Source of the DNA: Muribaculaceae bacterium
GTDB taxonomy: Bacteria > Bacteroidota > Bacteroidia > Bacteroidales > Muribaculaceae
Assembly: GCA_017391675.1 (NCBI GenBank)
Contig: JAFOXR010000063.1
Location: forward strand, 1-38,400
Length of the DNA stretch: 38,400 nt
Direction of reading: 5' to 3'
The position numbers were made by a program, and so were the translations under genes. Positions 1-8,071 of the stretch are shown in pieces. Position 1 is the first letter of the stretch; each line of letters starts with the position of its first letter. The notes below the pieces were generated by a model. The model was given only the letters and a program-made list of their open reading frames with translations, had not been told where the DNA came from and searched no databases.

Positions 1-165
1 TATTCAAGTTTCACCTTTCGGAACTTAGATTGACTAGAGAACCGCATTCCCTTCAGTCTTGTTTCCCTTGTGCTTCCTGTTATCTTATCGCAATTACTTC
101 AATGTACTCATGCTCTCTCCTGGGGTACTTCCCGCTGCACGACAGCAGCTTGTTTCCCGAAAGCG
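1..165 (-). ncRNA. Probable 5' leader of an rRNA operon (16S off the left edge)
   Basis: Read on the minus strand, this stretch follows a strong Bacteroidetes-type promoter and begins GCACTCGCTTTCG, which matches my memory of the start of Bacteroides rrn transcripts. It holds a GC hairpin (GCTGC/GCAGC near 141-156). Near 28-43 a stretch reading GGTTCTCTAGTCAATC resembles the GTTCTTTGACAT boxA-like element of Bacteroides rRNA leaders. The 16S gene itself is not in the window; a leader of 150-200 nt would place it just beyond base 1. No open reading frame here is convincing. Another stable RNA is possible. Confidence 0.55.
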
Positions 166-168
166 AGT

Positions 169-207
169 GCAAAGTTAATACCATTTTTTAAAATGGCAAA
201 ACTTTGC
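169..207. repeat. Nested inverted repeat across the rrn-type promoter
   Basis: Outer arms GCAAAGTT (169-176) and AACTTTGC (200-207) are perfect inverted copies. Inner arms CCATTTT (181-187) and AAAATGG (190-196) fill the promoter spacer. The outer left arm overlaps the -7 element and the inner arms lie between -33 and -7. This may be a protein-binding site or chance in AT-rich promoter DNA. Confidence 0.6.
170..201 (-). promoter_or_regulatory. Strong promoter, probably of an rRNA operon
   Basis: On the minus strand the -33 element TTTTG (201-197) is followed by a 19-nt spacer and the -7 element TAACTTTG (177-170), a full match to the Bacteroidetes consensus (TTG, 19-20 nt, TAnnTTTG). The DNA upstream (202-240) is AT-rich and could act as an UP-like element. 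Transcription runs toward base 1. Confidence 0.7.
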
Positions 208-360
208 ACTAAAATATGTTGTTAAAAAATGTTTAATCTATGTTCTACAACATAAATTTCTCCTCAAAACACCAACATAACTCCCTACTCTTCAACAACA
301 TCAAGACCTATAATCGCAAAAAAATCACTGGCTCCATATTTTTGCTGTTTTTCTCACATT

Positions 361-1113
361 TTATCTTCCTGCTGAATAAAACACCCGCACTTCACCTATT
401 GGCAACTTGCCACGGAGCATCAGCGGAATCGCAGAATCATTGGCCGAAATCCAAGCATCTATATCATCACTTGACTTCTTCTTGCCATCTTGAGTGAATG
501 TAAACTTGACATGATGCGCAAAATGACGATTATCATCTCTCAACTCAATTCTCTCCACTCCTACATATTTAATAACAAGAGCTTCCTTATGTTTTCCAGA
601 AAACACTGTTGTCTTGTAGGTCTTCTCAGCCTTAAGCTTCTGCATGTCCAACGACCGGAGCAGATAGAACACACTAAGCATGTCATAAGCCTTTCCTTCC
701 GTTGTCAAAATCTTCTTTGAGTCTTCTTTACCTGGACGCACACGAGTACACTTTCCCGTAGTGGTATTCCCTTTATAAGAGAATTCTACCACATCAAATG
801 CATCATAACCTTTTTCATGAGTAGCTTTCACATACTTCAACGGAACGAAGCGTTCTCTTTCTATAGTGGCATACAATGTATCCCTCACCTTATATATATT
901 ATCCACCCACGAAAGTGTACGAGCGCAAAGTTTCGCTTCATAATTAGCTCCCTTCTCCTTTATTTCAAGAGTGGCCGATGCAGCATGTTTCCATATCAGC
1001 CCCCAATGATACACTATATGATAATCGAGAGACTCATTCCCGAATGATTTGCCCCACGCCACCACACTAGCAGCCAAGAGCACCGCACAAATCCATATTC
1101 TTTTCTTCAGCAT
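361..1113 (-). CDS. DUF3108 domain-containing exported protein
   Basis: A 250-residue protein with an N-terminal signal peptide (KKR followed by a hydrophobic segment at about residues 6-20, likely cleaved after AWG). The rest is beta-rich and resembles the DUF3108 family: an early YHIVYHWGLIWKHA segment, a central YDMLSVFYLLRSLD segment and a C-terminal IPLMLRGKLPIGEVRV segment. DUF3108 proteins are periplasmic or envelope proteins of unknown function. It lies downstream of ftsH on the same strand but beyond the ftsH terminator, so it probably has its own promoter, which I could not identify. No catalytic motif is visible. Confidence 0.8.
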   Translation of the reverse strand: MLKKRIWICAVLLAASVVAWGKSFGNESLDYHIVYHWGLIWKHAASATLEIKEKGANYEAKLCARTLSWVDNIYKVRDTLYATIERERFVPLKYVKATHEKGYDAFDVVEFSYKGNTTTGKCTRVRPGKEDSKKILTTEGKAYDMLSVFYLLRSLDMQKLKAEKTYKTTVFSGKHKEALVIKYVGVERIELRDDNRHFAHHVKFTFTQDGKKKSSDDIDAWISANDSAIPLMLRGKLPIGEVRVFYSAGR

Positions 1114-1172
1114 AATATTCTATACATTTACGAATTAGACTCAACTCCTTTAAAAAAGATTAATCACGGCAA

Positions 1173-1215
1173 GAAAAAAACAAATGTGGCGCGCAGCTAA
1201 TTCTACGCACCACAT
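1173..1215 (-). terminator. Rho-independent terminator of rsfS-ftsH
   Basis: On the minus strand, arms at 1215-1206 and 1193-1184 (ATGTGG core, one internal mismatch) form a 10-bp stem with a 12-nt loop, followed at 1183-1173 by a T-rich tract (TTTGTTTTTTT). It lies about 30 nt after the ftsH stop codon. Confidence 0.8.
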
Positions 1216-1245
1216 CTATATATAAGGTTCCAAACCTTGCTTTTA

Positions 1246-3210
1246 CTATGACAGCTGCTCTGGAGAAGTTTCATCCTTATCAGCCGCTTCAGGCGAAGCA
1301 CATTCCTGCTCCTTTTCCTTTGCTTCTTCAAGAATCTCCTCTGTGCGAGACACCCATTTACGCTTTCCGAATATATTTTCTACATCTTCGGTAAAAATAA
1401 CTTCGCGCGACAAAAGCACCTCAGTAAGCTTCGCATGACCTTCGGCATGCTCAGTAAGCATTTCCTTTGCTCTCACATACTGTTCTTCAATGATTCTTGA
1501 CACTTCTTCATCAATCAGTTTCGCACGCTCATCACTATAAGGCTTGGTGAATCCATATTCCTGACCGCTAGAATCATAATAAGATATATTAGGCAATTTT
1601 TCGCTCATACCGTAATATACCACCATAGCATACGCCAGCTTAGTAGCACGCTCAATATCATTGGCCGCACCAGTAGAAATGCGCCCCAAGAACAATTCCT
1701 CTGCCGCACGGCCACCTAGCAACGAGCACAGTTCATCAAGCAGAGCCTGAGTAGGCACAATCTGGCGTTCCTCCGGAAGATAGTGAGCAGCACCTAGCGC
1801 CTTACCACGCGGAACAATTGTGACTTTTACCAACGGATTTCCATATTGCAAATGCCAGCTCACAACAGCATGTCCCGATTCATGGATCGCTATAGAGTGA
1901 CGCTCCTCGGCTGTCGTTATCTTAGTCTTCTTTTCAAGTCCACCGATTATACGATCGACAGCATCCATGAAATCCTGCCGTTGCACAACATCTTTCTGAT
2001 GGCGAGCCGCAATCAATGCAGCTTCGTTACAAACATTAGCGATATCCGCTCCCGAGAAGCCCGGAGTCTGTCGTGCGAGCATATCCACATCAACGCTCTC
2101 ATCTTTCTTGATATTGCGCAAATGCACATTGAATATTGCCTTACGGTCGTTCAAATCGGGCAATTCCACATAAATCTGTCTATCAAATCGTCCTGCACGA
2201 AGCAATGCCTTATCCAGAATGTCGGCACGGTTGGTTGCAGCCAGAATTATGACACCGCTATTTGTACCGAAACCGTCCATTTCAGTAAGAAGCTGATTAA
2301 GCGTATTTTCACGCTCGTCATTCGATCCCGTATTGATACGGTTTCCTCTAGCTCGACCCACAGCATCAATCTCGTCAATGAACACAATGCATGGCGACTT
2401 TTCCTTTGCCTGGCGGAACAGGTCACGCACGCGGCTAGCTCCTACACCCACAAACATCTCCACAAAGTCACTACCCGACAATGAGAAGAAAGGCACATTA
2501 GCTTCTCCTGCCACAGCTTTAGCCAAAAGAGTCTTACCTGTTCCCGGAGGTCCTACAAGCAATGCGCCCTTAGGTATCTTACCTCCAAGTTCGGTATATT
2601 TCTGCGGATTTTTAAGGAATTCCACGATTTCAGCCACTTCGGTCTTAGCTTCCGACAAACCTGCCACATCGCTGAATGTCACTTTCATTCCGCCGTCTTT
2701 CTCATATAGTTTAGCCTTTGACTTTGCAACATTAAAAACACCGCCTCCAGCTCCACCGCCCGACATCTTGCGGGCCATGATTACCCAGAACACGATTAAC
2801 AGCACTATCGGCCCGAATCCCCATAAGATTGCACTGAAATCGCTGCTTTTTTCATATTTAACATCACCAGTAAAAGTGCCATCAGCGCGCCACTGGTCTA
2901 CCTTTTCCTCTAATTTGTCATTAGAAGGGATATCGGCCACTATCACGCCTTTAAAGGTTGAGTTCTCACTCAAAGGACGATTATTTGCGCCAAAGACCAC
3001 ATTAGTCATAGAATCGGTGAGCACACCTTCAGCCATTCGCTTATCGCTATACACAATAATGCTCTTCACTCCGTCCTTTTCAACATAGGACTGGAATTCG
3101 GTCCAACTCACATCTTTTGACACGGCATCGTCCTGCATGAACCAAATGCTCATCAGCGCAATGCCAATAAGCATGTAAAGCCAGTAAATATTAAATTTTA
3201 TCTGTTTCAT
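1246..3210 (-). CDS. ftsH: ATP-dependent zinc metalloprotease FtsH
   Basis: A 654-residue membrane AAA+ protease that degrades misassembled membrane proteins and short-lived regulators. Visible in order: TM1 (about 8-25), a periplasmic domain, TM2 (about 126-146), a Gly-rich linker (150-157), Walker A GPPGTGKT (220-227), Walker B IVFIDEID (275-282), the second region of homology with the arginine fingers (AATNR to GRFDR, about 324-344), and the zinc-site motif HESGH (443-447) with a downstream Asp near 518 as third ligand. All key residues are present and the length is normal. It lies 59 nt after rsfS and shares its promoter; a terminator follows. The acidic C-terminal tail is typical of this family. 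Confidence 0.98.
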   Translation of the reverse strand: MKQIKFNIYWLYMLIGIALMSIWFMQDDAVSKDVSWTEFQSYVEKDGVKSIIVYSDKRMAEGVLTDSMTNVVFGANNRPLSENSTFKGVIVADIPSNDKLEEKVDQWRADGTFTGDVKYEKSSDFSAILWGFGPIVLLIVFWVIMARKMSGGGAGGGVFNVAKSKAKLYEKDGGMKVTFSDVAGLSEAKTEVAEIVEFLKNPQKYTELGGKIPKGALLVGPPGTGKTLLAKAVAGEANVPFFSLSGSDFVEMFVGVGASRVRDLFRQAKEKSPCIVFIDEIDAVGRARGNRINTGSNDERENTLNQLLTEMDGFGTNSGVIILAATNRADILDKALLRAGRFDRQIYVELPDLNDRKAIFNVHLRNIKKDESVDVDMLARQTPGFSGADIANVCNEAALIAARHQKDVVQRQDFMDAVDRIIGGLEKKTKITTAEERHSIAIHESGHAVVSWHLQYGNPLVKVTIVPRGKALGAAHYLPEERQIVPTQALLDELCSLLGGRAAEELFLGRISTGAANDIERATKLAYAMVVYYGMSEKLPNISYYDSSGQEYGFTKPYSDERAKLIDEEVSRIIEEQYVRAKEMLTEHAEGHAKLTEVLLSREVIFTEDVENIFGKRKWVSRTEEILEEAKEKEQECASPEAADKDETSPEQLS

Positions 3211-3269
3211 CTTTATTTGTATCGTGATTCAATCCACTAAAAAACTAACGCTCAATCGGCCACGACGGT

Positions 3270-3629
3270 TCAGTCCAAATCGGGCACATCGGTAATCACA
3301 GCATCGCTCCACAAGTCCTCCAGCTTGTACAGTTCTCTGAATTCCGGCAAAAATACATGAACATAAATCGTGCCATAATCCAGCACAATCCATTGGCTGT
3401 TTCTATACCCGTCGTAATTGAACGGTTTTACCGAAATTTTTCCCAACACATATTCGCGCACGCTGTCTGCAATGGCGCTCACCTGCATTGTTGAGTTACC
3501 TGTGCATATCACAAAACCGCGAGTTGTAGCACCTTCTATATCACTCATATCCACATGAGTTATGTTCTTTCCCTTTCTCTCCTGTATACCTTCTATTATA
3601 GCTTCTACCAGTTGTTTTTCTTCTGTCAT
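3270..3629 (-). CDS. rsfS: Ribosome silencing factor RsfS (Iojap family)
   Basis: A 119-residue protein of the RsfS/Iojap/DUF143 family. These proteins bind ribosomal protein uL14 on the large subunit and block subunit joining when nutrients are scarce. The family signature is visible: DMSDIEGATTRGFVICTGNS (about 27-46), then the QVSAIADSVREYV helix and the DYGTIYVHVF strand followed by REFRELYKLEDLW-like residues. The length is standard. It is first in the rsfS-ftsH unit and starts 24 nt after a consensus promoter, which supports the chosen ATG. Confidence 0.95.
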   Translation of the reverse strand: MTEEKQLVEAIIEGIQERKGKNITHVDMSDIEGATTRGFVICTGNSTMQVSAIADSVREYVLGKISVKPFNYDGYRNSQWIVLDYGTIYVHVFLPEFRELYKLEDLWSDAVITDVPDLD

Positions 3630-3652
3630 ATATTTAATTTAAAATAATTTGA

Positions 3653-3684
3653 CAAAGGTAGTTCAACATCACATATTTTCCAAA
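3653..3684 (-). promoter_or_regulatory. Promoter of rsfS-ftsH
   Basis: On the minus strand TTTG (3684-3681), a 20-nt spacer, then TACCTTTG (3660-3653). This is a full Bacteroidetes consensus, 24 nt upstream of the rsfS start. Confidence 0.75.
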
Positions 3685-3797
3685 TCACCATTTCAAAATT
3701 CACTTTTTTTCATTCTATGCTGAACCTAATTTACATAATTTGCGAAAAATATTTTTAGATTTTTTCAAAAATCAATGAAAGTATAAAAATGATTTTC

Positions 3798-3805
3798 TAA
3801 ATTTG
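3798..3805 (+). promoter_or_regulatory. Candidate -7 element upstream of the DUF3127 gene
   Basis: TAAATTTG matches TAnnTTTG about 50 nt before the gene start. I find no clear TTG at the expected upstream distance, so this is tentative. The 225-nt gap 3630-3854 otherwise holds only AT-rich DNA and the divergent rsfS promoter. Confidence 0.45.
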
Positions 3806-3854
3806 TAAGTTGAAATTAATATCATTATTATAAATTGAAGATAAACTTTACAAT

Positions 3855-4250
3855 ATGGAAGTAACTGGAAAAATCATACAAAAACTAGAGTTACAAAGCG
3901 GTACTTCAAAGGCTGGAAATGCCTGGACCAAGCAAGAATATGTGCTTGAAACAATCGAAAACTTCCCTAAAAAGATACATTTCGACTTTTTCGGAGAACG
4001 CGCCAACCAATACCCATTGGAAGTAGGCGACACTGTGACTTTGAGCTTTGACATTGAAAGCCGTGAATATAATGGACGCTGGTACACAAGCATACGCGGT
4101 TGGAAAGCTGAAAAGACCGACGGAAATGCTCCTGCAGCAACCCCAGTGGCAGCAGCTCCAGTAAACGATGTTGTTCCTAACGCAGTCCCTGCACCTCCAG
4201 TTCCAGATTTTGGAGCTAGCGAAGGCGAAAGCGACGACCTTCCTTTCTGA
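3855..4250 (+). CDS. DUF3127 OB-fold protein with an SSB-like acidic C-terminal tip
   Basis: A 131-residue protein matching the Bacteroidetes DUF3127 family. Residues 1 to about 92 form the conserved part: MEVTGKIIQ, GNAWTKQEYVLET, KKIHFDFFGE, then LSFDIESREYNGRWYTSIR. This is followed by a low-complexity Ala/Pro/Val linker and a C-terminus ending in DDLPF. That layout (OB-like domain, disordered linker, acidic tip ending in PF) is the layout of single-stranded DNA-binding protein, whose tip recruits repair proteins. I infer nucleic-acid binding; it is not proven for this family. It is first of a three-gene plus-strand run with the 71-residue membrane protein and the ROK kinase. Confidence 0.85.
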   Translation: MEVTGKIIQKLELQSGTSKAGNAWTKQEYVLETIENFPKKIHFDFFGERANQYPLEVGDTVTLSFDIESREYNGRWYTSIRGWKAEKTDGNAPAATPVAAAPVNDVVPNAVPAPPVPDFGASEGESDDLPF

Positions 4251-4330
4251 TGCGTAGCTAGAACATTCATAGCTATATAGCCGTTTATCTAAGAAACAGA
4301 AAACAATAACACATTAATAATACTCATAAA

Positions 4331-4546
4331 ATGAATACAGAAGAAACTCAATGCGAATACGCTGAAATGGCTCGCCAGGCAGCCGCTACTGAAGCTGCAT
4401 GCGCAACCGAACGCCCAGAGCATGTTCCTACTCCAGAAAACTCATTCTTCCTAAGCTTCCCTAAGATTGAAGCTAAGAAAGTGTGGATAGGATTCCTTTT
4501 GCTTGCAGCATTCGCAGCAGCCGAATTTGCTTTTTGCCTATTATAA
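4331..4546 (+). CDS. Small C-terminally anchored membrane protein, unknown function
   Basis: A 71-residue protein that I do not recognise. The first 40 residues are acidic and Ala/Glu-rich with three Cys; residues 49-71 form one hydrophobic segment (VWIGFLLLAAFAAAEFAFCLL), so it is probably tail-anchored with the N-terminus in the cytoplasm. It fits between the DUF3127 gene (80 nt upstream) and the ROK kinase (35 nt downstream) on the same strand. The codon use resembles its neighbours, which supports a real gene. An overlapping minus-strand reading frame of similar length looks like a shadow. Confidence 0.65.
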   Translation: MNTEETQCEYAEMARQAAATEAACATERPEHVPTPENSFFLSFPKIEAKKVWIGFLLLAAFAAAEFAFCLL

Positions 4547-4581
4547 TTCACTTATTTAAATCATAAAACTAATACTTATTT

Positions 4582-5541
4582 ATGACTAAGCCTTATGTTA
4601 TAGGTATCGACATGGGCGGTACAAACACCGCATTCGGTATCGTTGACGCTCGTGGCAATGTAATTGCCAGCAGTTCCATCAAGACAAGAAAACATAGCAA
4701 GATTGAAGACTATATTGACGAACTGCACACTGAAATAAGCCGCCTTATTGAAGCTAATGATGCTCAGGACAAGATTCAAGGCATCGGAATTGGCGCGCCT
4801 AATGCCAATTATTTTACAGGTATTATTGAAGACGGCGTGAACTTGCCATGGCCTACTCCAATACCTCTTGCCGACCTTATTACTGAGAAATTCGGCATTC
4901 CTACAATCATTACAAATGATGCCAATGCAGCTGCTATCGGAGAAATGACCTATGGCGCAGCTCGCGGATTGAAGGACTTTATAATGATTACACTGGGAAC
5001 AGGCGTTGGTAGCGGAATCGTAATAAACGGACAAATGGTTTACGGTCACGACGGCTTTGCAGGCGAATTGGGCCATGTAATCATGAAGCGTAACAACGGA
5101 CGCATGTGCGGTTGCGGACGCACCGGTTGTCTTGAAGCATACTGCTCGGCTACAGGTGTAGCTCGCACAGCTCGCGAATTCCTTGAAATACGCAACGATC
5201 CTTCAACTTTGCGCAATATCCCTGTAGACGAAATCACTTCCAAAGATGTATATGATGCTGCTATCACTGGCGACAAGATTGCTAAGGACATCTTTGAATA
5301 CACAGGTGAAATTCTAGGTCAGGCTCTAGCTGACTTTGCTTCATTCTCAAGCCCAGAAGCATTCGTTCTGTTCGGCGGTCTTACTAAAGCAGGCGACCTT
5401 ATCATGAAACCAGTTAAGGAATCACTAGACAAGAACATTCTTGGCTGCTACCGCGGAAAAGTGAAGCTTCTAGTATCGGAACTAAAGGAAAGCGATGCTG
5501 CTATCCTTGGAGCCAGCGCACTAGGTTGGGAAGCTAAGTAA
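4582..5541 (+). CDS. ROK-family glucokinase
   Basis: A 319-residue sugar kinase of the ROK (repressor, ORF, kinase) family, most likely an ATP-dependent glucokinase feeding glycolysis in the cytoplasm. Visible: the N-terminal phosphate-binding motif DMGGTN (10-15), catalytic Asp113 in ITNDANAA, TLGTGVGSG (138-146), the sugar-contact motif GELGH (161-165), and the ROK zinc motif CGCGRTGCLEAYC (176-188) with all its Cys. There is no N-terminal helix-turn-helix, so it is a kinase rather than a repressor. Exact substrate preference (glucose, N-acetylmannosamine, fructose) cannot be read with certainty. It ends the three-gene run and is followed by a strong terminator. Confidence 0.9.
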   Translation: MTKPYVIGIDMGGTNTAFGIVDARGNVIASSSIKTRKHSKIEDYIDELHTEISRLIEANDAQDKIQGIGIGAPNANYFTGIIEDGVNLPWPTPIPLADLITEKFGIPTIITNDANAAAIGEMTYGAARGLKDFIMITLGTGVGSGIVINGQMVYGHDGFAGELGHVIMKRNNGRMCGCGRTGCLEAYCSATGVARTAREFLEIRNDPSTLRNIPVDEITSKDVYDAAITGDKIAKDIFEYTGEILGQALADFASFSSPEAFVLFGGLTKAGDLIMKPVKESLDKNILGCYRGKVKLLVSELKESDAAILGASALGWEAK

Positions 5542-5573
5542 TAGATCAAACGAATACATTTCATTATAACCAG

Positions 5574-5614
5574 GATAAGGAACAGCCACATTTTGCTGCT
5601 CCTTATCTTTTTTT
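5574..5614 (+). terminator. Rho-independent terminator after the ROK kinase
   Basis: Arms GATAAGGAACAGC (5574-5586) and GCTGCTCCTTATC (5595-5607), pairing at all but one position, are followed by seven T (5608-5614). It overlaps a possible early start of the next frame, which argues that the next gene begins later. Confidence 0.9.
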
Positions 5615-5670
5615 ATTACCATATTTATAGCGCAATGCCCTTGAGTTGCGACGATAACCGTTTTTTTCAC

Positions 5671-5678
5671 TATCTTTG
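5671..5678 (+). promoter_or_regulatory. Promoter -7 element for the Omp85-family gene
   Basis: TATCTTTG is a perfect TAnnTTTG element, 25 nt before the chosen ATG at 5704. A TTG lies 22 nt upstream, slightly far. Its position inside the upstream-extended frame decides the start. Confidence 0.6.
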
Positions 5679-5703
5679 CAACACTTTTATAGAATGCCCG
5701 ATA

Positions 5704-8031
5704 ATGTACAAAAGAAAGAGCCTTTTCAGAATACTACTCGGTATATGCACTGCTGCAGTCCTATGCGCCTGCAGTTCAACGAAGCATGTACCCGAAGGCG
5801 CATTTCTGCTGAACAAAGTTGACATTCGTGTGAGCGACAATGAGGACATCAAAGGTTCTAGTCTGAATAAATATCTGAAACAAACGCCAAACCATTCAGT
5901 ACTTGGCGGATTGAAAATGCAGCTAGGAATCTACAACATGTCGGGACGAGACAGCACCAAAGCAGTGAACAAGTGGTTGCGCAGAATGGGCGAAGCTCCT
6001 GTACTATACAATCACGCCATGACCGAGGCCTCCAAGAAAGAGCTTAAGACTATGCTCACCAACAAAGGCTACATGAGTGCGCGCGTTACTGCCGACACCA
6101 CTATCAACACGAAGAAACGCAAGATAGATATCACATACAATGTCACAACCGGCACTCCGCACTATATCGGTTCGGTGACCTACAATATCCCCAACGACTC
6201 TTTGCGGGAACTTATCCTTGCCGATACCGCCTCGTCAAAACTCAAGCCTAATATCCCATTTGACAGAAATGTACTGAGCCAGCAGCGAGATGAAATCACT
6301 CGCATGCTCAGAGAGAAAGGATACTACGCATTCAACAAAGAATACATAACTTTCACGGCCGATACCACAGAGGGGAGCAACATGGTGGACCTCACACTCA
6401 ACACGATGCCGCCATACGCCAACGACCGAATGAAGTATTATACCTCACACAAACCATTCTTCGTAAGGAATGTGACTTTCGTGACCAACTACGACCCTCT
6501 GACAATGCACGATGCCAATGGGTATATCGCACAAGACACGACCCATTACAAAGGATACACCATCCTATATGGCGAGTACCGCTACATAAACAGCAAGACT
6601 CTGGAAGAATGCTGTTTCATTAATCCGGGAGAACTATACAAGTCAAGCGACATTACAAAAACCTATCAGGCTCTAGGCCGACTTGGAATTCTTAAGTTTA
6701 TAAACATAGATGTTGTGCCATTAGGTGAAATCGATGGCAAAATATGGCTGGATACATATATTCTGCTCACTCCAGGCAAATCGCAGTCAATTACTTTCTC
6801 CCTTGAAGGAACCAATTCCGAAGGCGATTTGGGATTCGGTATAGGGGCCGGATACCAGCACCGAAACATAGCAGGCGGTTCGGAATTGCTGAACACCAAG
6901 TTCAAAGCATCATACGAAAGTCTATCGGGCGACCTTAACGGACTTATAAACAAGAACTACTCTGAATACTCAGGAGAAGTAGGTATCACTTTCCCTAAGT
7001 TCAAGGCCCCATTCCTTAAAAAAGAATTCAAGCAGAAGATTCTGGCTTCTACCGAACTTGCGACACAGTTCAACTATCAGGCACGGCCAGAATACACCCG
7101 TATCATAGCCGGAGCTGCCTACAAATACATCTGGAGCGAAAAAAGGCGTAACACAAGACACACTTTCACTCTGCTTGACATCAACTATGTCTATCTCCCT
7201 GAAAGTCGTATAAACTTCCTTGACAGCATTCAGAATCCATTGCTAAGATACTCCTATGAGGACCACTTCATCATGCGATTGGGCTACTCGTTCTATCATA
7301 GCAACAAGAAAGAGCGTGACTTGCTGAACTCTCCTTTTCAGGAAAATGTATACACTATACGCGCAGGAGCCGAAACTGCAGGCAATGTGCTGTACGGAAT
7401 ATCCAATGCAGTGGGCGCTAACAAGAATAACGGCGAATACGAAATCTTCGGCATACGCTATTCTCAATATGCAAAACTGGACTTTGACTATTCGCTCACG
7501 CGAAACTTCTCTACACGCAGTTCTCTATCGTTCAGAGTAGGAGCTGGCGTGGGTGTTCCTTACGGGAATTCCAATGTTCTGCCATTTGAAAAAAGGTTCT
7601 ATGCAGGTGGAGCCAACAGCGTGCGCGGTTGGGGAGTAAGAACGCTCGGTCCGGGCAGTTATGACGGAAAGAACTCTGTTAACAACTTCATATACCAGTG
7701 CGGAGACATAAGACTTGACCTGAACCTTGAATACAGGGCTAAACTATTCTGGGTAGTAGAACTAGGCGCATTCATCGATGCCGGCAACATCTGGACTATA
7801 CGCGAATACGAGGACCAGCCTGGCGGTGCTTTCAAGATTGACCAGTTCTACAAACAGATTGCGTTGTCCTATGGTCTAGGGCTTCGCCTGGATTTCAGTT
7901 ACTTCCTGCTGAGATTTGATGTGGGTATGAAAGCTCACAATCCAGCGCAAGGACAAGAAGAATGGCCTCTTCTTCAACCTAACTGGAACAGAGATGCTGC
8001 ATTCCACTTCTCGGTGGGTTATCCATTCTGA
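5704..8031 (+). CDS. BamA/TamA-family (Omp85) outer membrane lipoprotein
   Basis: A 775-residue Omp85-superfamily protein. I chose the ATG at 5704, not an in-frame ATG at 5593, because the later start gives a clean lipoprotein signal (MYKRK, hydrophobic core, LCAC-SS lipobox) and lies just after the promoter and terminator. After the Cys comes STKHVPEGAFLLNKVDI, typical of the Bacteroidetes branch, then POTRA-like repeats (about 40-390) and a C-terminal 16-strand-type barrel ending in HFSVGYPF. A GGANSVRGWG motif near residues 637-646 is the conserved loop-6 RGW motif of Omp85 proteins. It probably inserts or exports outer-membrane proteins. It is distinct from the essential BamA. The HAD gene follows after 40 nt. 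Confidence 0.9.
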   Translation: MYKRKSLFRILLGICTAAVLCACSSTKHVPEGAFLLNKVDIRVSDNEDIKGSSLNKYLKQTPNHSVLGGLKMQLGIYNMSGRDSTKAVNKWLRRMGEAPVLYNHAMTEASKKELKTMLTNKGYMSARVTADTTINTKKRKIDITYNVTTGTPHYIGSVTYNIPNDSLRELILADTASSKLKPNIPFDRNVLSQQRDEITRMLREKGYYAFNKEYITFTADTTEGSNMVDLTLNTMPPYANDRMKYYTSHKPFFVRNVTFVTNYDPLTMHDANGYIAQDTTHYKGYTILYGEYRYINSKTLEECCFINPGELYKSSDITKTYQALGRLGILKFINIDVVPLGEIDGKIWLDTYILLTPGKSQSITFSLEGTNSEGDLGFGIGAGYQHRNIAGGSELLNTKFKASYESLSGDLNGLINKNYSEYSGEVGITFPKFKAPFLKKEFKQKILASTELATQFNYQARPEYTRIIAGAAYKYIWSEKRRNTRHTFTLLDINYVYLPESRINFLDSIQNPLLRYSYEDHFIMRLGYSFYHSNKKERDLLNSPFQENVYTIRAGAETAGNVLYGISNAVGANKNNGEYEIFGIRYSQYAKLDFDYSLTRNFSTRSSLSFRVGAGVGVPYGNSNVLPFEKRFYAGGANSVRGWGVRTLGPGSYDGKNSVNNFIYQCGDIRLDLNLEYRAKLFWVVELGAFIDAGNIWTIREYEDQPGGAFKIDQFYKQIALSYGLGLRLDFSYFLLRFDVGMKAHNPAQGQEEWPLLQPNWNRDAAFHFSVGYPF

Positions 8032-8071
8032 TGATTTCACTTATTTGTTACAACAAAAATTCATTAACTCG

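Noticed and set aside
240-497. 85-codon plus-strand frame next to the rrn-type promoter
   Set aside because: Low-complexity sequence, overlaps the DUF3108 gene end, no homology that I recognise.
1846-3088. Two plus-strand open frames opposite ftsH
   Set aside because: Shadows of the ftsH reading frame; no domain, no promoter, unusual composition.
4576-5076. 166-codon minus-strand frame opposite the ROK kinase
   Set aside because: Composition and position show it is antisense of the kinase.
5593-5703. Longer start for the Omp85 gene (37 extra codons)
   Set aside because: The extension overlaps the terminator of the previous gene and the TATCTTTG promoter element, and the later ATG gives a proper lipoprotein signal.
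7994-8071. Longer start for the HAD phosphatase
   Set aside because: It lies inside the preceding gene. The start at 8072 gives the canonical MKKLAIFDLDGT opening.
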